Shown here in pieces: positions 17,127-25,840 of a DNA stretch of 44,844 nucleotides. The stretch covers positions 1 through 44,844 of the forward strand of contig PLTG01000054.1 in the NCBI GenBank assembly GCA_003165355.1. The letters are read 5' to 3'. Position numbers and translations under genes: made by a program. Source of the stretch: Candidatus Babelota bacterium. GTDB taxonomy: Bacteria > Babelota > Babeliae > Babelales > Babelaceae. The notes under the pieces are model-generated. The model made no database searches, was not told the DNA's origin, and worked only from the letters and a program-made list of their open reading frames with translations. Each line of letters opens with the position of its first letter. Position 1 is the first letter of the stretch.

Positions 17127-19571
17127 ATGAATTATAATGTCCAAGAAGTCGAGAAAAAGTGGCAAAAAAGCTGGCAGGAATCGCCTGTTGGCATGTCCAA
17201 GCCTACCGGTTCAGGTAAAAAATATTATTGCCTGGATATGTTCCCCTATCCATCTGGATCAGGGTTGCATGTAGGCCACTGGCGGGGATATGTACTTTCA
17301 GATGTCTATACCCGCATAAAATGGCTTGAAGGTTACAATATATTACACCCTATGGGTTGGGACGCCTTCGGACTTCCTGCAGAAAATGATGCCATTAAAA
17401 AAGGGATCCAGCCGACGGTAAGCACCGCGGCAAATATCGCTGTCTTTAAGCGCCAGCTTCAGGAGGTCGCCGCTCTTTACGATTGGTCCAAAGAGTTAAA
17501 CACTACCGACCCTGAATTTTATAAATGGACACAATGGATCTTTCTTAAAATGTATAAGGCAGGGCTTGCCTATCAAGCTGAAAAGCCGATTAATTGGTGC
17601 CCATCGTGTCTAACCGGCCTTGCCAACGAAGAAGTCGTTAATGGCTTATGTGAACGTTGTGGCAGCAAAGTTGAACTTAAAAATATTCGCCAATGGATCT
17701 TACGTATTACCGCCTACGCAGAAAAATTACTCTCTGGTCTTGATAAGCTTGAATGGCCAGAAAAAGTGAAGATGATGCAGCGAAACTGGATCGGCAAATC
17801 ACAGGGGCTTTTATTCACTGCGCCGGTCAAAGACACTCAGTTGACCATTCAAACCTATTCTGCGCACTTTGAAGCCTTTGCCGCAGATACTTTTGTGGTT
17901 ATAGCTCCTGACCATGAATTTTTACCCACTCTTCTTGAGGGCATACCCAACAAGAAAGAGATCTTAGATTTCTGTACCGGCATGGTAGAGATGCGTATAC
18001 GGGATCATGAAACATTTGCACAAGAGCCGCTCGGGATTTTTACCGGGAGATATATTATTGATCCGGTAAGTAAAACTGATCTACCTATTTGGGTGGCAAA
18101 TTTTGCATTGGCAGACTATGGAACGGGCATCGTAAAATGCTCTGCACATGACGAACGCGATTTTGTCTTTGCAAAAAAATATTCTATTCCGCTCAAAGTT
18201 GTATTATTGCCGGAAGATCTAGCTCTTGCTGAGCGCGTCAAGACCCTCGAGGTATGCTATACCGATATGCAAAAGGGGATATTACAAGCACCAGAAGCAT
18301 TTGCGGGAAAAGTTGCCGGTACGGTTCGTAACGAGATTATCGATTATTGCACAAAGCATGGCTATGCAGAGGCGCAAACAGAGTATAAATTGCGCGATTG
18401 GCTCTTTTCGCGTCAACGTTATTGGGGCGAGCCGATTCCTATTATTCACTGCCCTACCTGTGGTGTTGTTCCTGTACCAGAAGAGCAATTACCGGTGACA
18501 TTGCCGCTTGTTGAAAAATATCAACCTACTGGAACGGGCGAATCACCTTTAGCGGATATCCCAGAATGGGTGAACATTGCCTGTCCACAATGTGGCGAGC
18601 CTGCCAAGCGTGAAACAAACACTATGCCACAATGGGCCGGGTCATCCTGGTATTTTTTGCGTTATCCTGATCCCCATTATGCACAAGGGCCATTTAGTGA
18701 AGAAGATATGCAATACTGGTTACCAGTAGACTTATATGTCGGCGGCATTGAACATGCGATCTTGCATTTACTCTATGCACGCTTTTACGTAAAAGTATTA
18801 CATGATCTTGGCTATTTGTCGTTTGATGAGCCGTTCACCCACCTTTTTAACCAGGGAATGGTAAATAAATATTCTGAAAAATCGGGCGCAGTTGAAAAAA
18901 TGTCTAAATCCAAGGGCAATGTAGTCAACCCCGATGATATCGTAAAACAATATGGCTCTGATGTGTTACGCATGTATATTCTCTTTATGGGCCCGCCTGA
19001 ACTTGATTGCGAATGGCAGGACACGGGTCTGCTTGGCATCAAACGCTTTGCCCACAGACTCTGGACCTATTTGACGACTCCGGGTGTTGTTGCAAGCACG
19101 AATACCGATACTATTGCAGTGCTTGAACGAGTTAATAAATTCTTACAAGACTTCAAAGAACGCATTGATATCTATAAGCCGAACACCGCACTTGCAGCCT
19201 TTATGGAATTATTAAATGATATGACTGAACAGCATATGGTCTTTTCACCAGAAACTGCACAGAAATTGATCGTTGCATTTTCTTGCATGGCGCCGCATAT
19301 GGCGAGCGAGCTTCTAGAAGTTTTACTCGGCAAAAAACTTCAAGATTGCTCGTGGCCTGTTTATGATCCGACCTATATTGTTGCTTCAACAGTAACTATC
19401 GCTATCCAAGTAAATGGCAAGCTGCGCGGCACTATTGTCGTGACGCCTACTGAAACACAAGATGCTCTAGTTACACTTGCGCAGGAGACGATTGGCAAAT
19501 GGCTGGAAGACAAGAAGATAGTAAAAACTATCTATGTTCCGGGCAAGACCGTTAATTTTGTAGTTCAATAG
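17127..19571 (+). CDS. leuS: Leucine--tRNA ligase
   Basis: A class Ia synthetase that attaches leucine to tRNA-Leu. The HIGH-equivalent HVGH lies near residue 48 in YPSGSGLHVGHWRGY. A zinc-finger-like CPSC...CERC follows near 155. The CP1 editing domain contains the conserved GTGIVKCSAHDERD (residues 333-346), and KMSKS is intact near 590 (EKMSKSKGNVV). The C-terminal tRNA-binding region closes the protein. The length, 814 residues, fits bacterial LeuRS. A strong intrinsic terminator follows at 19616. The ribosome binding site before the ATG is weak. Confidence 0.97.
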   Translation: MNYNVQEVEKKWQKSWQESPVGMSKPTGSGKKYYCLDMFPYPSGSGLHVGHWRGYVLSDVYTRIKWLEGYNILHPMGWDAFGLPAENDAIKKGIQPTVSTAANIAVFKRQLQEVAALYDWSKELNTTDPEFYKWTQWIFLKMYKAGLAYQAEKPINWCPSCLTGLANEEVVNGLCERCGSKVELKNIRQWILRITAYAEKLLSGLDKLEWPEKVKMMQRNWIGKSQGLLFTAPVKDTQLTIQTYSAHFEAFAADTFVVIAPDHEFLPTLLEGIPNKKEILDFCTGMVEMRIRDHETFAQEPLGIFTGRYIIDPVSKTDLPIWVANFALADYGTGIVKCSAHDERDFVFAKKYSIPLKVVLLPEDLALAERVKTLEVCYTDMQKGILQAPEAFAGKVAGTVRNEIIDYCTKHGYAEAQTEYKLRDWLFSRQRYWGEPIPIIHCPTCGVVPVPEEQLPVTLPLVEKYQPTGTGESPLADIPEWVNIACPQCGEPAKRETNTMPQWAGSSWYFLRYPDPHYAQGPFSEEDMQYWLPVDLYVGGIEHAILHLLYARFYVKVLHDLGYLSFDEPFTHLFNQGMVNKYSEKSGAVEKMSKSKGNVVNPDDIVKQYGSDVLRMYILFMGPPELDCEWQDTGLLGIKRFAHRLWTYLTTPGVVASTNTDTIAVLERVNKFLQDFKERIDIYKPNTALAAFMELLNDMTEQHMVFSPETAQKLIVAFSCMAPHMASELLEVLLGKKLQDCSWPVYDPTYIVASTVTIAIQVNGKLRGTIVVTPTETQDALVTLAQETIGKWLEDKKIVKTIYVPGKTVNFVVQ

Positions 19572-19615
19572 TAGCAATAAGTAATTGATTAATAATATAT
19601 TTTTGAATAATAGTG

Positions 19616-19652
19616 AGTGCTTTGTATAACTTAATATACAAAGCACTTTTTT
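19616..19652 (+). terminator. Intrinsic terminator after leuS
   Basis: A perfect 13-base stem, AGTGCTTTGTATA (19616-19628) with TATACAAAGCACT (19635-19647), has a six-base loop and is followed by a run of T. It lies 45 bases after the leuS stop. Confidence 0.9.
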
Positions 19653-19731
19653 AATGCTGTTTTTAATGACATTTTTTATAAAATAGTTATGCTCAAGAAC
19701 ACTTATTAATATTTTTAAGTCAGGATTGATT

Positions 19732-20406
19732 ATGAAACAAAAAGTATACCTACTACTCAGCGTGATCTATGCGCTGTCTCTTGCTGCCAATGGGCATAAT
19801 ACGTATCATGGGGGATATGCGATTGCCTATACCAATGATACCGCGCATGTCGGTGAGCAGATCGGGCAAATTTTAAAAGAGAGAACCCTTAACGCCATAA
19901 ACAAACAGGGCACTGCCTACACCCAAGTCAGCCGAGAAATTGAATTAAAAGAGTTTTGCGTTTTTTTGGGAAACCCTAGCAATCCTCAAATTCCTATAAT
20001 TTGCCAATATGACCAACAAACTAATCGGTGGACACAAACATGCGGCATAAAATCGCTAGCGTTTAAGAACCTCAAAGAGACTGATGTTCCTTTAGAAGTT
20101 TCAGGACAGATCGTTAATCTGCTGCAAGAAAAACAATTACTTACAGACTATATTAACAATATGCATCTTATGTTTGACCCATTGGCTCAGGGTGATCGAT
20201 ATGCTAAAACGCATTTTGCAGAACAGTGCAGACAAGAGGCTGCAATTTTTTTAGCGAATCAAAATCCACAGCGATTGCATCTGTTCTTTCTGAGATTAGC
20301 CACTTTCTTAGATAGAGGTCATTTAGCAAGGCTGTTTTCCACTATAAACCCTCGACTTACCCAAAAAGAAGCTTTACAAGCATGGGGCATTGCCCAGAAA
20401 GAATAA
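19732..20406 (+). CDS. Exported protein of unknown function
   Basis: A protein of 224 residues starting MKQKVYLLLSVIYALSLAANG, a Sec signal peptide. The ATG at 19732 is chosen because AGGA lies 6 bases upstream; a TTG two codons earlier is also open. The mature part contains three or four Cys residues (FCVF, IICQ, TQTCG, EQCRQ) that could form disulfides outside the cytoplasm. No known domain was recognised and no neighbour suggests a role. Confidence 0.7.
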   Translation: MKQKVYLLLSVIYALSLAANGHNTYHGGYAIAYTNDTAHVGEQIGQILKERTLNAINKQGTAYTQVSREIELKEFCVFLGNPSNPQIPIICQYDQQTNRWTQTCGIKSLAFKNLKETDVPLEVSGQIVNLLQEKQLLTDYINNMHLMFDPLAQGDRYAKTHFAEQCRQEAAIFLANQNPQRLHLFFLRLATFLDRGHLARLFSTINPRLTQKEALQAWGIAQKE

Positions 20407-20520
20407 GTGATTTTCAACTCAACTTATCAATAATAATTTTTTTTATTTACAAACGTATACATTTTTAGAGATATTTTTATTAGTGTTATTACCTATATTA
20501 AAAACCGGAGTTTAACTATT

Positions 20521-20724
20521 ATGGCATTTAGCGTCAAATCTAAAAAAAGCGGGAAAACATATTTTCTCCATTCAAAAGAAGTTAAATTAGCTGGCGACCG
20601 CAAGCAAGTTATCTTTTATTTTGCTGGTGATGAAAGCAAAAATACATTGGACGCTTTACCAGCTGGTTACGAAGTTATGGAAAACGAACGCACCGGTTTA
20701 CCGATGTTGCGTAAGAAAAAATAA
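20521..20724 (+). CDS. Small conserved-looking basic protein of unknown function
   Basis: A protein of 67 residues without a signal peptide, preceded by CCGGAG 11 bases before the ATG. It begins MAFSVKSKKSGKTYFLHSKE and contains TLDALPAGYEVMENERTGLP. This form looks like a small cytosolic family I have seen as hypothetical in several bacteria, with strand-rich character and a Lys-rich tail. I cannot name a function. A palindromic repeat and a strong terminator follow. Confidence 0.75.
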   Translation: MAFSVKSKKSGKTYFLHSKEVKLAGDRKQVIFYFAGDESKNTLDALPAGYEVMENERTGLPMLRKKK

Positions 20725-20738
20725 CTTTTTCCCCCACG

Positions 20739-20770
20739 TGTCATTCCGGACCGCGATCCGGAATCCATCT
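20739..20770. repeat. Dispersed palindromic repeat, family A
   Basis: TGTCAT is followed by ATTCCGGA (20743-20750) pairing with TCCGGAAT (20757-20764) around CCGCGA, and then CCATCT. The flanks are the same as at 4331, with a different stem sequence. Confidence 0.75.
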
Positions 20771-20791
20771 GACGTGACAAAAGTCATTATA

Positions 20792-20821
20792 AAAAAGGCT
20801 GGGTCAAAACCCGGCCTTTTT
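20792..20821 (+). terminator. Intrinsic terminator after the 67-residue gene
   Basis: AAAAAGGCTGGGT and ACCCGGCCTTTTT pair over 13 bases with one G-T pair and a four-base loop, ending in T residues. The A-rich left arm means it could act in both directions. Confidence 0.85.
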
Positions 20822-20920
20822 CTCGCACAATTTTATTTTTATTGAATTTTTGAAATTTTTAATTTAATCTAAAAATGAACAATGGGGATAAGTTCTGTGG
20901 TGTGGGCGGGGGAAAAGGTC

Positions 20921-22516
20921 ATGACAAAGCACTTTATTTTTAAAATTTTAATATTGTTTACGATTACCAATGCATATCTTTATGGCATGCAGCGCGCGGC
21001 TACGCGCTTAGTCAGGCCAAGCGCCGCGCTGGTTACACGCCCTGTAGTGCAAGCACCACGTATTGCAACGGCCTCACGCGCATTGTCTACTATGCCCCAA
21101 AAGATAGAACAGCAGGAACAGGCAAAATCATCTGACTATAAAAAATTTGGTTATGCTGCCGGGGCAACAGGGATAGCTCTTTCTGCTGGTGGTTTAAGTT
21201 ATGCTTATACGGAACAACAACAAACCCAGCAAGAAAAAATAATCTATAATACCCTGCTGCAAAACTCAGATAACTTTGAAAAAAATAGCGGTCGATTTCC
21301 CACACAAAATAATAGAATTAAAGCAATATGCGCTAACGACCCTGCCAAGCAGCAGGTTGTTGCTGAACAAGCTCGCGCAACATACCCCATCATACACAGC
21401 AAAACAAGTAAATTACTTGATGATCTATTAAAGTATAAAAAAGAACATGGCACATTAGTAGAACAAGTTTTCTATAAAAATATTACTCGTGAAGCATTTA
21501 TTAATCGTCTTCTCACACAGCGGCCACTCACTTTCTATCTAGAAGATGATAGTTACCTTCTGCGAGATGGCCAACGTGGCAAGGGAGACTTTGAGTATAT
21601 TGGCACGGCGCGAGAGCGCATGCCCCTTATTCTAAGAAATTATTTATCATATGATGAAATGCAGGCTTCTGCATTATTAGGTATGTCCACCCCGACCTAT
21701 TTTATTAATAATGGCACGCGCAACAATCAAGCTCATCAGGGCGACCCCAGCACCTTTCAAGAAACGGGAATATATGTAGGGTTGGTAGGTGCGCGCTTTG
21801 AAAAACCGAATGTTATGGAATGGCAACATATCATTATAACCCCAGAGCAAAATACTGAGGCCCATGGTTATGGATTGGGAAATAAAAAAGAATCACGCTT
21901 AACCATGTGGGAAAAACTGTATGGAGCAAAGTTCCCCACCTACGAAGAAGCACATCGTGACAAAACAGGAAGATATCACCCTTTCGAGCATAACGGCAAA
22001 CGCTATTATTTTGACACACATGTTTATAAAAAACGGCTACGCCTTTCTATCGAGCCATTCTTACTTGATGCGCAAGCTCGAGCAAAAGAAGCTGGCAAAA
22101 AAGTATATCTCAGAACTGTGGGCCTTGGGCTAGGGGTCTGGTTAATTATTCCTGACCAAGAAAAATGGATGCTAGAGGTATACAAAGAACTTATTGAAGA
22201 GCTCAACCTATCGGAAATAACTGATATAGAATTTCTCTGGTTCAATCGCAAGCTTGCTATTCAAAAAAAAGGGATTTCTATTCGCTATTCCAAAGCAAAT
22301 CCAGCAGATAAATTGCCAGAAAAAGATTCTGGCAAGCTTCTTGTTGCTTGTTATGCATGGGACGGTAATTCATATCCTGGCAACGAATACTGGGTCGGTG
22401 GACTTAATAATTCTGGAGATCCGGCAGCAATATGCTGTTCAACATTAGCAGAGCTTCAAAACCCACTTATCAACCCGTATGCTACAGCACCATTTTTAAG
22501 AATGTATTCACTATAA
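20921..22516 (+). CDS. Exported, probably membrane-anchored effector-like protein (DUF4804-like)
   Basis: A protein of 531 residues. The ATG at 20921 follows GGGGGAAAAGG and gives a signal sequence, MTKHFIFKILILFTITNAYLYG. A second hydrophobic segment lies at 77-96 (GYAAGATGIALSAGGLSY). The C-terminal part (about 230-531) contains EYIGTARERMPLILRNYLSY, GLGVWLIIPDQEKWM and, near the end, YAWDGNSYPGNEYWVGGL followed by SGDPAAICCS. From memory this recalls the DUF4804 domain of Legionella and other protist-associated bacteria, whose biochemical activity I do not know. That link is unverified. The surrounding genes give no functional clue. Confidence 0.6.
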   Translation: MTKHFIFKILILFTITNAYLYGMQRAATRLVRPSAALVTRPVVQAPRIATASRALSTMPQKIEQQEQAKSSDYKKFGYAAGATGIALSAGGLSYAYTEQQQTQQEKIIYNTLLQNSDNFEKNSGRFPTQNNRIKAICANDPAKQQVVAEQARATYPIIHSKTSKLLDDLLKYKKEHGTLVEQVFYKNITREAFINRLLTQRPLTFYLEDDSYLLRDGQRGKGDFEYIGTARERMPLILRNYLSYDEMQASALLGMSTPTYFINNGTRNNQAHQGDPSTFQETGIYVGLVGARFEKPNVMEWQHIIITPEQNTEAHGYGLGNKKESRLTMWEKLYGAKFPTYEEAHRDKTGRYHPFEHNGKRYYFDTHVYKKRLRLSIEPFLLDAQARAKEAGKKVYLRTVGLGLGVWLIIPDQEKWMLEVYKELIEELNLSEITDIEFLWFNRKLAIQKKGISIRYSKANPADKLPEKDSGKLLVACYAWDGNSYPGNEYWVGGLNNSGDPAAICCSTLAELQNPLINPYATAPFLRMYSL

Positions 22517-22555
22517 ATTAAACAAAAATACGCATCCTCGCCTAGCATCATATCT

Positions 22556-24154
22556 TTATAATGTTGCCTGTATCAGTGAAACAAATAATGGATGTGGTGC
22601 GAATGGCTTACTTTGTAGTTCCGGGTGAAACTGGCACGCAATGAAATGTTTATGCCCAGGGATCTCGATTATTTCTGGTAAATTGTTAGTTGCATCGCTT
22701 CCTGAAATAATAAATCCTGCCTGCGCAAATCGGTCAGCATAGCGGCTATTAAATTCATAACGGTGGCGGTGACGCTCTGAAATATGCGACTGCTGGTAAA
22801 TAGCATGTGCAAGAGTAGCGGGCTTAATAGCACACGTCTGCGCACCTAATCGCATGCTGCCGCCTTTATGCGTTACCCACTTCTGATCGGCCATAACGTC
22901 GATCACCGGTTGTGAAGTTTCCATAAATTCTGTTGAGTGAGCAAGTGGCAGATTAAGCATGGTTCGTGCAAATTCAATCACCGCAATCTGCATGCCTAAG
23001 CAGATACCTAGAAAAGGGATATTGTTTTCGCGCGCATAGCGAACTGCAATAATTTTGCCCTCAACGCCTCGACCGCCAAAACCTCCCGGCACAATAATTG
23101 CACTGCTATCTTTTAATTGGGAGGCATGATTCTCTTGTGTAAGTTGCTCAGAATCTACCCAGACAATCTTTATCTTCACACGCGTTGCTATTTGAGCATG
23201 CAAGAGCGCCTCATATAAACTTTTATAGGCATCTTGTGTTGCCGTATATTTACCAACAATGGCGACGGTAATATGTTTGTCTAATGTCTTTAACGTAGTA
23301 ACAATCGTTTGCCATTTTTCAAGTGCAGGAGCTTTGTAATCAAGCCTCATGCAGCGCGCTATAACTTGCGGCAGCTGTTGTTCTGCTAAATAGAGGGGCA
23401 GTTCGTAAATAGTTTCAAGATCGGGGGCCGATATGATTGCAGATGCCTGTACATTAGTAAAGAGTGAAATTTTATCTTTTGTCTCTTGCGATAAAGCGAT
23501 CTCTGAACGGCATATAAGAATGTCTGGTTGTATACCCAGCGAACTTAATGCCTTTACGGCATGCTGCGTCGGTTTAGTTTTTAACTCCTGAGCCATTTTA
23601 AGATATGGCACATAGGTCAAATGTATATACAAACAATTGCTACGGTTTTCATATAACCCCATTTGCCTGATTGCTTCAATGAACGGCAGCCCTTCAATAT
23701 CACCTACTGTGCCACCAATTTCTACTAGGGTAAAATCGCTTGAAGATGATGCGTTATAGATTGCCTGTTTTATGGCATCAGTAAGATGGGGTACAATTTG
23801 AATAGTGCTTCCCAAAAAATCGCCCTTGCGTTCTTTTTCTATCAATTGCGCATAAAGTTTTCCTGCAGTAATGCTGTTTTCAGCACGCAATGTCGCATGA
23901 GTAAAGCGTTCATAATGGCCAAGATCGAGATCTGTCTCTGCACCATCTGTGGTGACAAATACTTCCCCATGCTGATGAGGGCTCATCGTTCCTGGGTCTA
24001 CGTTAAGGTAAGGGTCAAGTTTTAAAAATGAGACACGGTAGCCCATGCATTCGAGCAACGCACCGATTGATGCCCCGGTAAGCCCTTTACCCAAAGATGA
24101 TAAAACGCCGCCGGTTATAAAGATAAATTTTTTCCCAAAATTTTTCATAGACAC
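22556..24154 (-). CDS. pyrG: CTP synthase (glutamine-hydrolysing)
   Basis: This enzyme makes CTP from UTP, ATP and glutamine, the last step of pyrimidine nucleotide synthesis. The N-terminal synthase domain shows FITGGVLSSLGKG (P-loop-like), LDPYLNVDPGTMSPHQHGEV and ETDLDLGHYERF. The C-terminal class I glutamine amidotransferase has FLGICLGMQ with the catalytic Cys near residue 383, and QFHPELQS with the His/Glu pair near 511. The 532 residues are normal. The start may be at 24154 or at the second Met (24148). It is transcribed alone and convergent with 20921-22516. Confidence 0.97.
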   Translation of the reverse strand: MSMKNFGKKFIFITGGVLSSLGKGLTGASIGALLECMGYRVSFLKLDPYLNVDPGTMSPHQHGEVFVTTDGAETDLDLGHYERFTHATLRAENSITAGKLYAQLIEKERKGDFLGSTIQIVPHLTDAIKQAIYNASSSSDFTLVEIGGTVGDIEGLPFIEAIRQMGLYENRSNCLYIHLTYVPYLKMAQELKTKPTQHAVKALSSLGIQPDILICRSEIALSQETKDKISLFTNVQASAIISAPDLETIYELPLYLAEQQLPQVIARCMRLDYKAPALEKWQTIVTTLKTLDKHITVAIVGKYTATQDAYKSLYEALLHAQIATRVKIKIVWVDSEQLTQENHASQLKDSSAIIVPGGFGGRGVEGKIIAVRYARENNIPFLGICLGMQIAVIEFARTMLNLPLAHSTEFMETSQPVIDVMADQKWVTHKGGSMRLGAQTCAIKPATLAHAIYQQSHISERHRHRYEFNSRYADRFAQAGFIISGSDATNNLPEIIEIPGHKHFIACQFHPELQSKPFAPHPLFVSLIQATL

Positions 24155-24253
24155 ACTGTTTTTCGATTATTCATAATAATGGTTGATTAAACAATGTACT
24201 TTATTATACCATACAGACAGAGTTAAATCTTTTTTACTGTGATGGGATTGAAC

Positions 24254-24568
24254 ATGAAAAAATATATATGCTTTTTAGCTCTCAGTTTATTATCACTTTC
24301 AAGTCTTTATGCACGCAGGAATAAAAAAGCGAGCATGCCACAAGAGGTCTGCGGCAACAATGAAAAACGTTGTAAAGATCTCAAAGATTCTTGCCAGTGT
24401 TATTGCGCCTACAAACCAGGGCCGCGCGATAAAGTAAAAGGTGATAAGCCAGTTTTTGTAAACGATGATCCATCAGAAATCTACTGCTATTGTAAGCAAC
24501 GCGATATTGATAAACACCGTGCAGATCAAGAAGCTGCAGAAGAAAGGCCGATGGTAAATGAAGGCTAA
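24254..24568 (+). CDS. Small cysteine-rich exported protein
   Basis: A protein of 104 residues with signal peptide MKKYICFLALSLLSLSSLYA. The mature part has seven Cys residues in a tight pattern (EVCGNNEKRCKDLKDSCQCYC ... IYCYC), which suggests disulfide bonding or metal binding, and a charged tail. The start at 24254 is preferred to the in-frame ATG at 24242 because it begins at the signal peptide. Its end overlaps the start of the G1-type peptidase by 11 bases, so the two are translationally coupled. It may be a partner, inhibitor or chaperone of that enzyme, but this is inference from context only. Confidence 0.75.
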   Translation: MKKYICFLALSLLSLSSLYARRNKKASMPQEVCGNNEKRCKDLKDSCQCYCAYKPGPRDKVKGDKPVFVNDDPSEIYCYCKQRDIDKHRADQEAAEERPMVNEG

Positions 24569-25406
24569 ATACGTTCTGACTATTTTTTTATGGCTCTACA
24601 CACTGACTGCTGCAGAGCATGAAGATGGATATACATTTATCGATTGTGAAATAAAATTACGAGCTGTCCCTTTTAAGCAGGAAGAGGCCCCCACTCGATT
24701 TGGTGATCTGTTTCATTACAGCCACCCCTATATTCCGCAAAAACGGGGCAGTAGTAATAACTGGTGCGGATATGTTGCTGCGTCAAATTTTGCACGGCCA
24801 ATCAAAAATACTGTTTCTGCCGTCTATGGCACATGGGTAGTACCGAGCGTTAAGTCGAGCGGCTCACCAAAGACCTACAGCTCAATATGGGTAGGTATAG
24901 ACGGGTACGGCAGCAACTCGGTTGAACAAATCGGCACGGCACATGAATGGCGCAACGGCCAACAGAGAAATTATGCGTGGTTTGAGATGTACCCATTAGC
25001 CTCTTGCGAGATTGTGGGTTTCCCGATAAATCCTGGTGATACTATATTTGCAAGCGTTGTCTACCAAGGCAATGATATTTTTTTAATGACCATCACCAAT
25101 ATGACTAAAAAGGTAACCACCGTAGTTCCGACCATGTACACTATGTCAAAAACAGCGGCACGTGTATGCGCAGAATGGGTTGCTGAAGCGCCCTACCTGA
25201 ATGGCATTTTGCCCCTGGCAGATTTCAAACAGGTTAACTTTTCTCAATGCACAGCAACTATTAATGGTATTCGTGGCCCTATTAACCATCGTAACTGGGC
25301 ATATGAAAGCGTCAACATGCAAAATGCCCTTATGGTATATAAAGCAACCACTACCCCATTAGGCGCGAATGGCGAAACTTTTAACGTACTTTGGCACCAT
25401 GAATAA
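24558..25406 (+). CDS. Exported glutamic peptidase, family G1 (eqolisin-like)
   Basis: A protein of 282 residues with a short signal peptide (MKAKYVLTIFLWLYTLTAAE). The mature enzyme shows the G1 pattern: SNNWCGYVA, SAVYGTWVVPSV, SSIWVGIDGYGSNSVEQIGT with Gln124, WFEMYP, and CAEWVAEAPY with Glu206. The two catalytic candidates are 82 residues apart, as expected from Gln53 and Glu136 of scytalidoglutamic peptidase. Eqolisins are acid endopeptidases best known from fungi. The region before residue 60 could be a short propeptide. It overlaps the Cys-rich gene upstream and the arfB start downstream (ATGAATAA), forming a tight operon. Confidence 0.85.
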   Translation: MKAKYVLTIFLWLYTLTAAEHEDGYTFIDCEIKLRAVPFKQEEAPTRFGDLFHYSHPYIPQKRGSSNNWCGYVAASNFARPIKNTVSAVYGTWVVPSVKSSGSPKTYSSIWVGIDGYGSNSVEQIGTAHEWRNGQQRNYAWFEMYPLASCEIVGFPINPGDTIFASVVYQGNDIFLMTITNMTKKVTTVVPTMYTMSKTAARVCAEWVAEAPYLNGILPLADFKQVNFSQCTATINGIRGPINHRNWAYESVNMQNALMVYKATTTPLGANGETFNVLWHHE

Positions 25407-25830
25407 CGATATTATTATCAATGATACTCTGAGCATTCCAAGTCAAGAACTTGAGATTACTGCAAGTAGATCCGGCGGGGCAGGCGGCCAGCATGTTAAT
25501 AAGACTGATACAAAAATTACGGTGCGCTGGAACGTAAAAAACAGTAACGCTTTAAATGATGAGCAAAAAGCACGTATCATGCAAAATCTGCATAAGCAGC
25601 TGACTACAGAAGGAGACCTTCTGGTGCATAATAGCACGTCGCGCAGCCAAGAGCATAATAAAAAAATGGCATTAAAATCGATGGCAGAAAAGATACGCAA
25701 GGCGTTGATTGTTCCTAAAAAACGCATGGCGACCCGCGTGCCGCAAGCGGCAAAGGCTGCACGTGTTGATACTAAAATGCATCGTGGAGTTATTAAAAAA
25801 TTACGCAATAAAAATAGTTTTGAAGAATGA
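25399..25830 (+). CDS. arfB: Alternative ribosome-rescue factor ArfB (peptidyl-tRNA hydrolase with GGQ)
   Basis: It releases nascent chains from stalled ribosomes lacking a stop codon in the A site. The catalytic domain carries SRSGGAGGQHVNKTDTKI with GGQ at residues 29-31, followed by SRSQEHNKK. The C-terminal basic tail (KKRMATRVPQAAKAARVDTKMHR) is the part that enters the mRNA channel. The 143 residues match the ArfB/YaeJ length. I chose the ATG at 25399, which overlaps the stop of the peptidase gene, because upstream residues are not part of the family. The hpf gene follows 10 bases later. Confidence 0.92.
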   Translation: MNNDIIINDTLSIPSQELEITASRSGGAGGQHVNKTDTKITVRWNVKNSNALNDEQKARIMQNLHKQLTTEGDLLVHNSTSRSQEHNKKMALKSMAEKIRKALIVPKKRMATRVPQAAKAARVDTKMHRGVIKKLRNKNSFEE

Positions 25831-25840
25831 AAGGGATACC

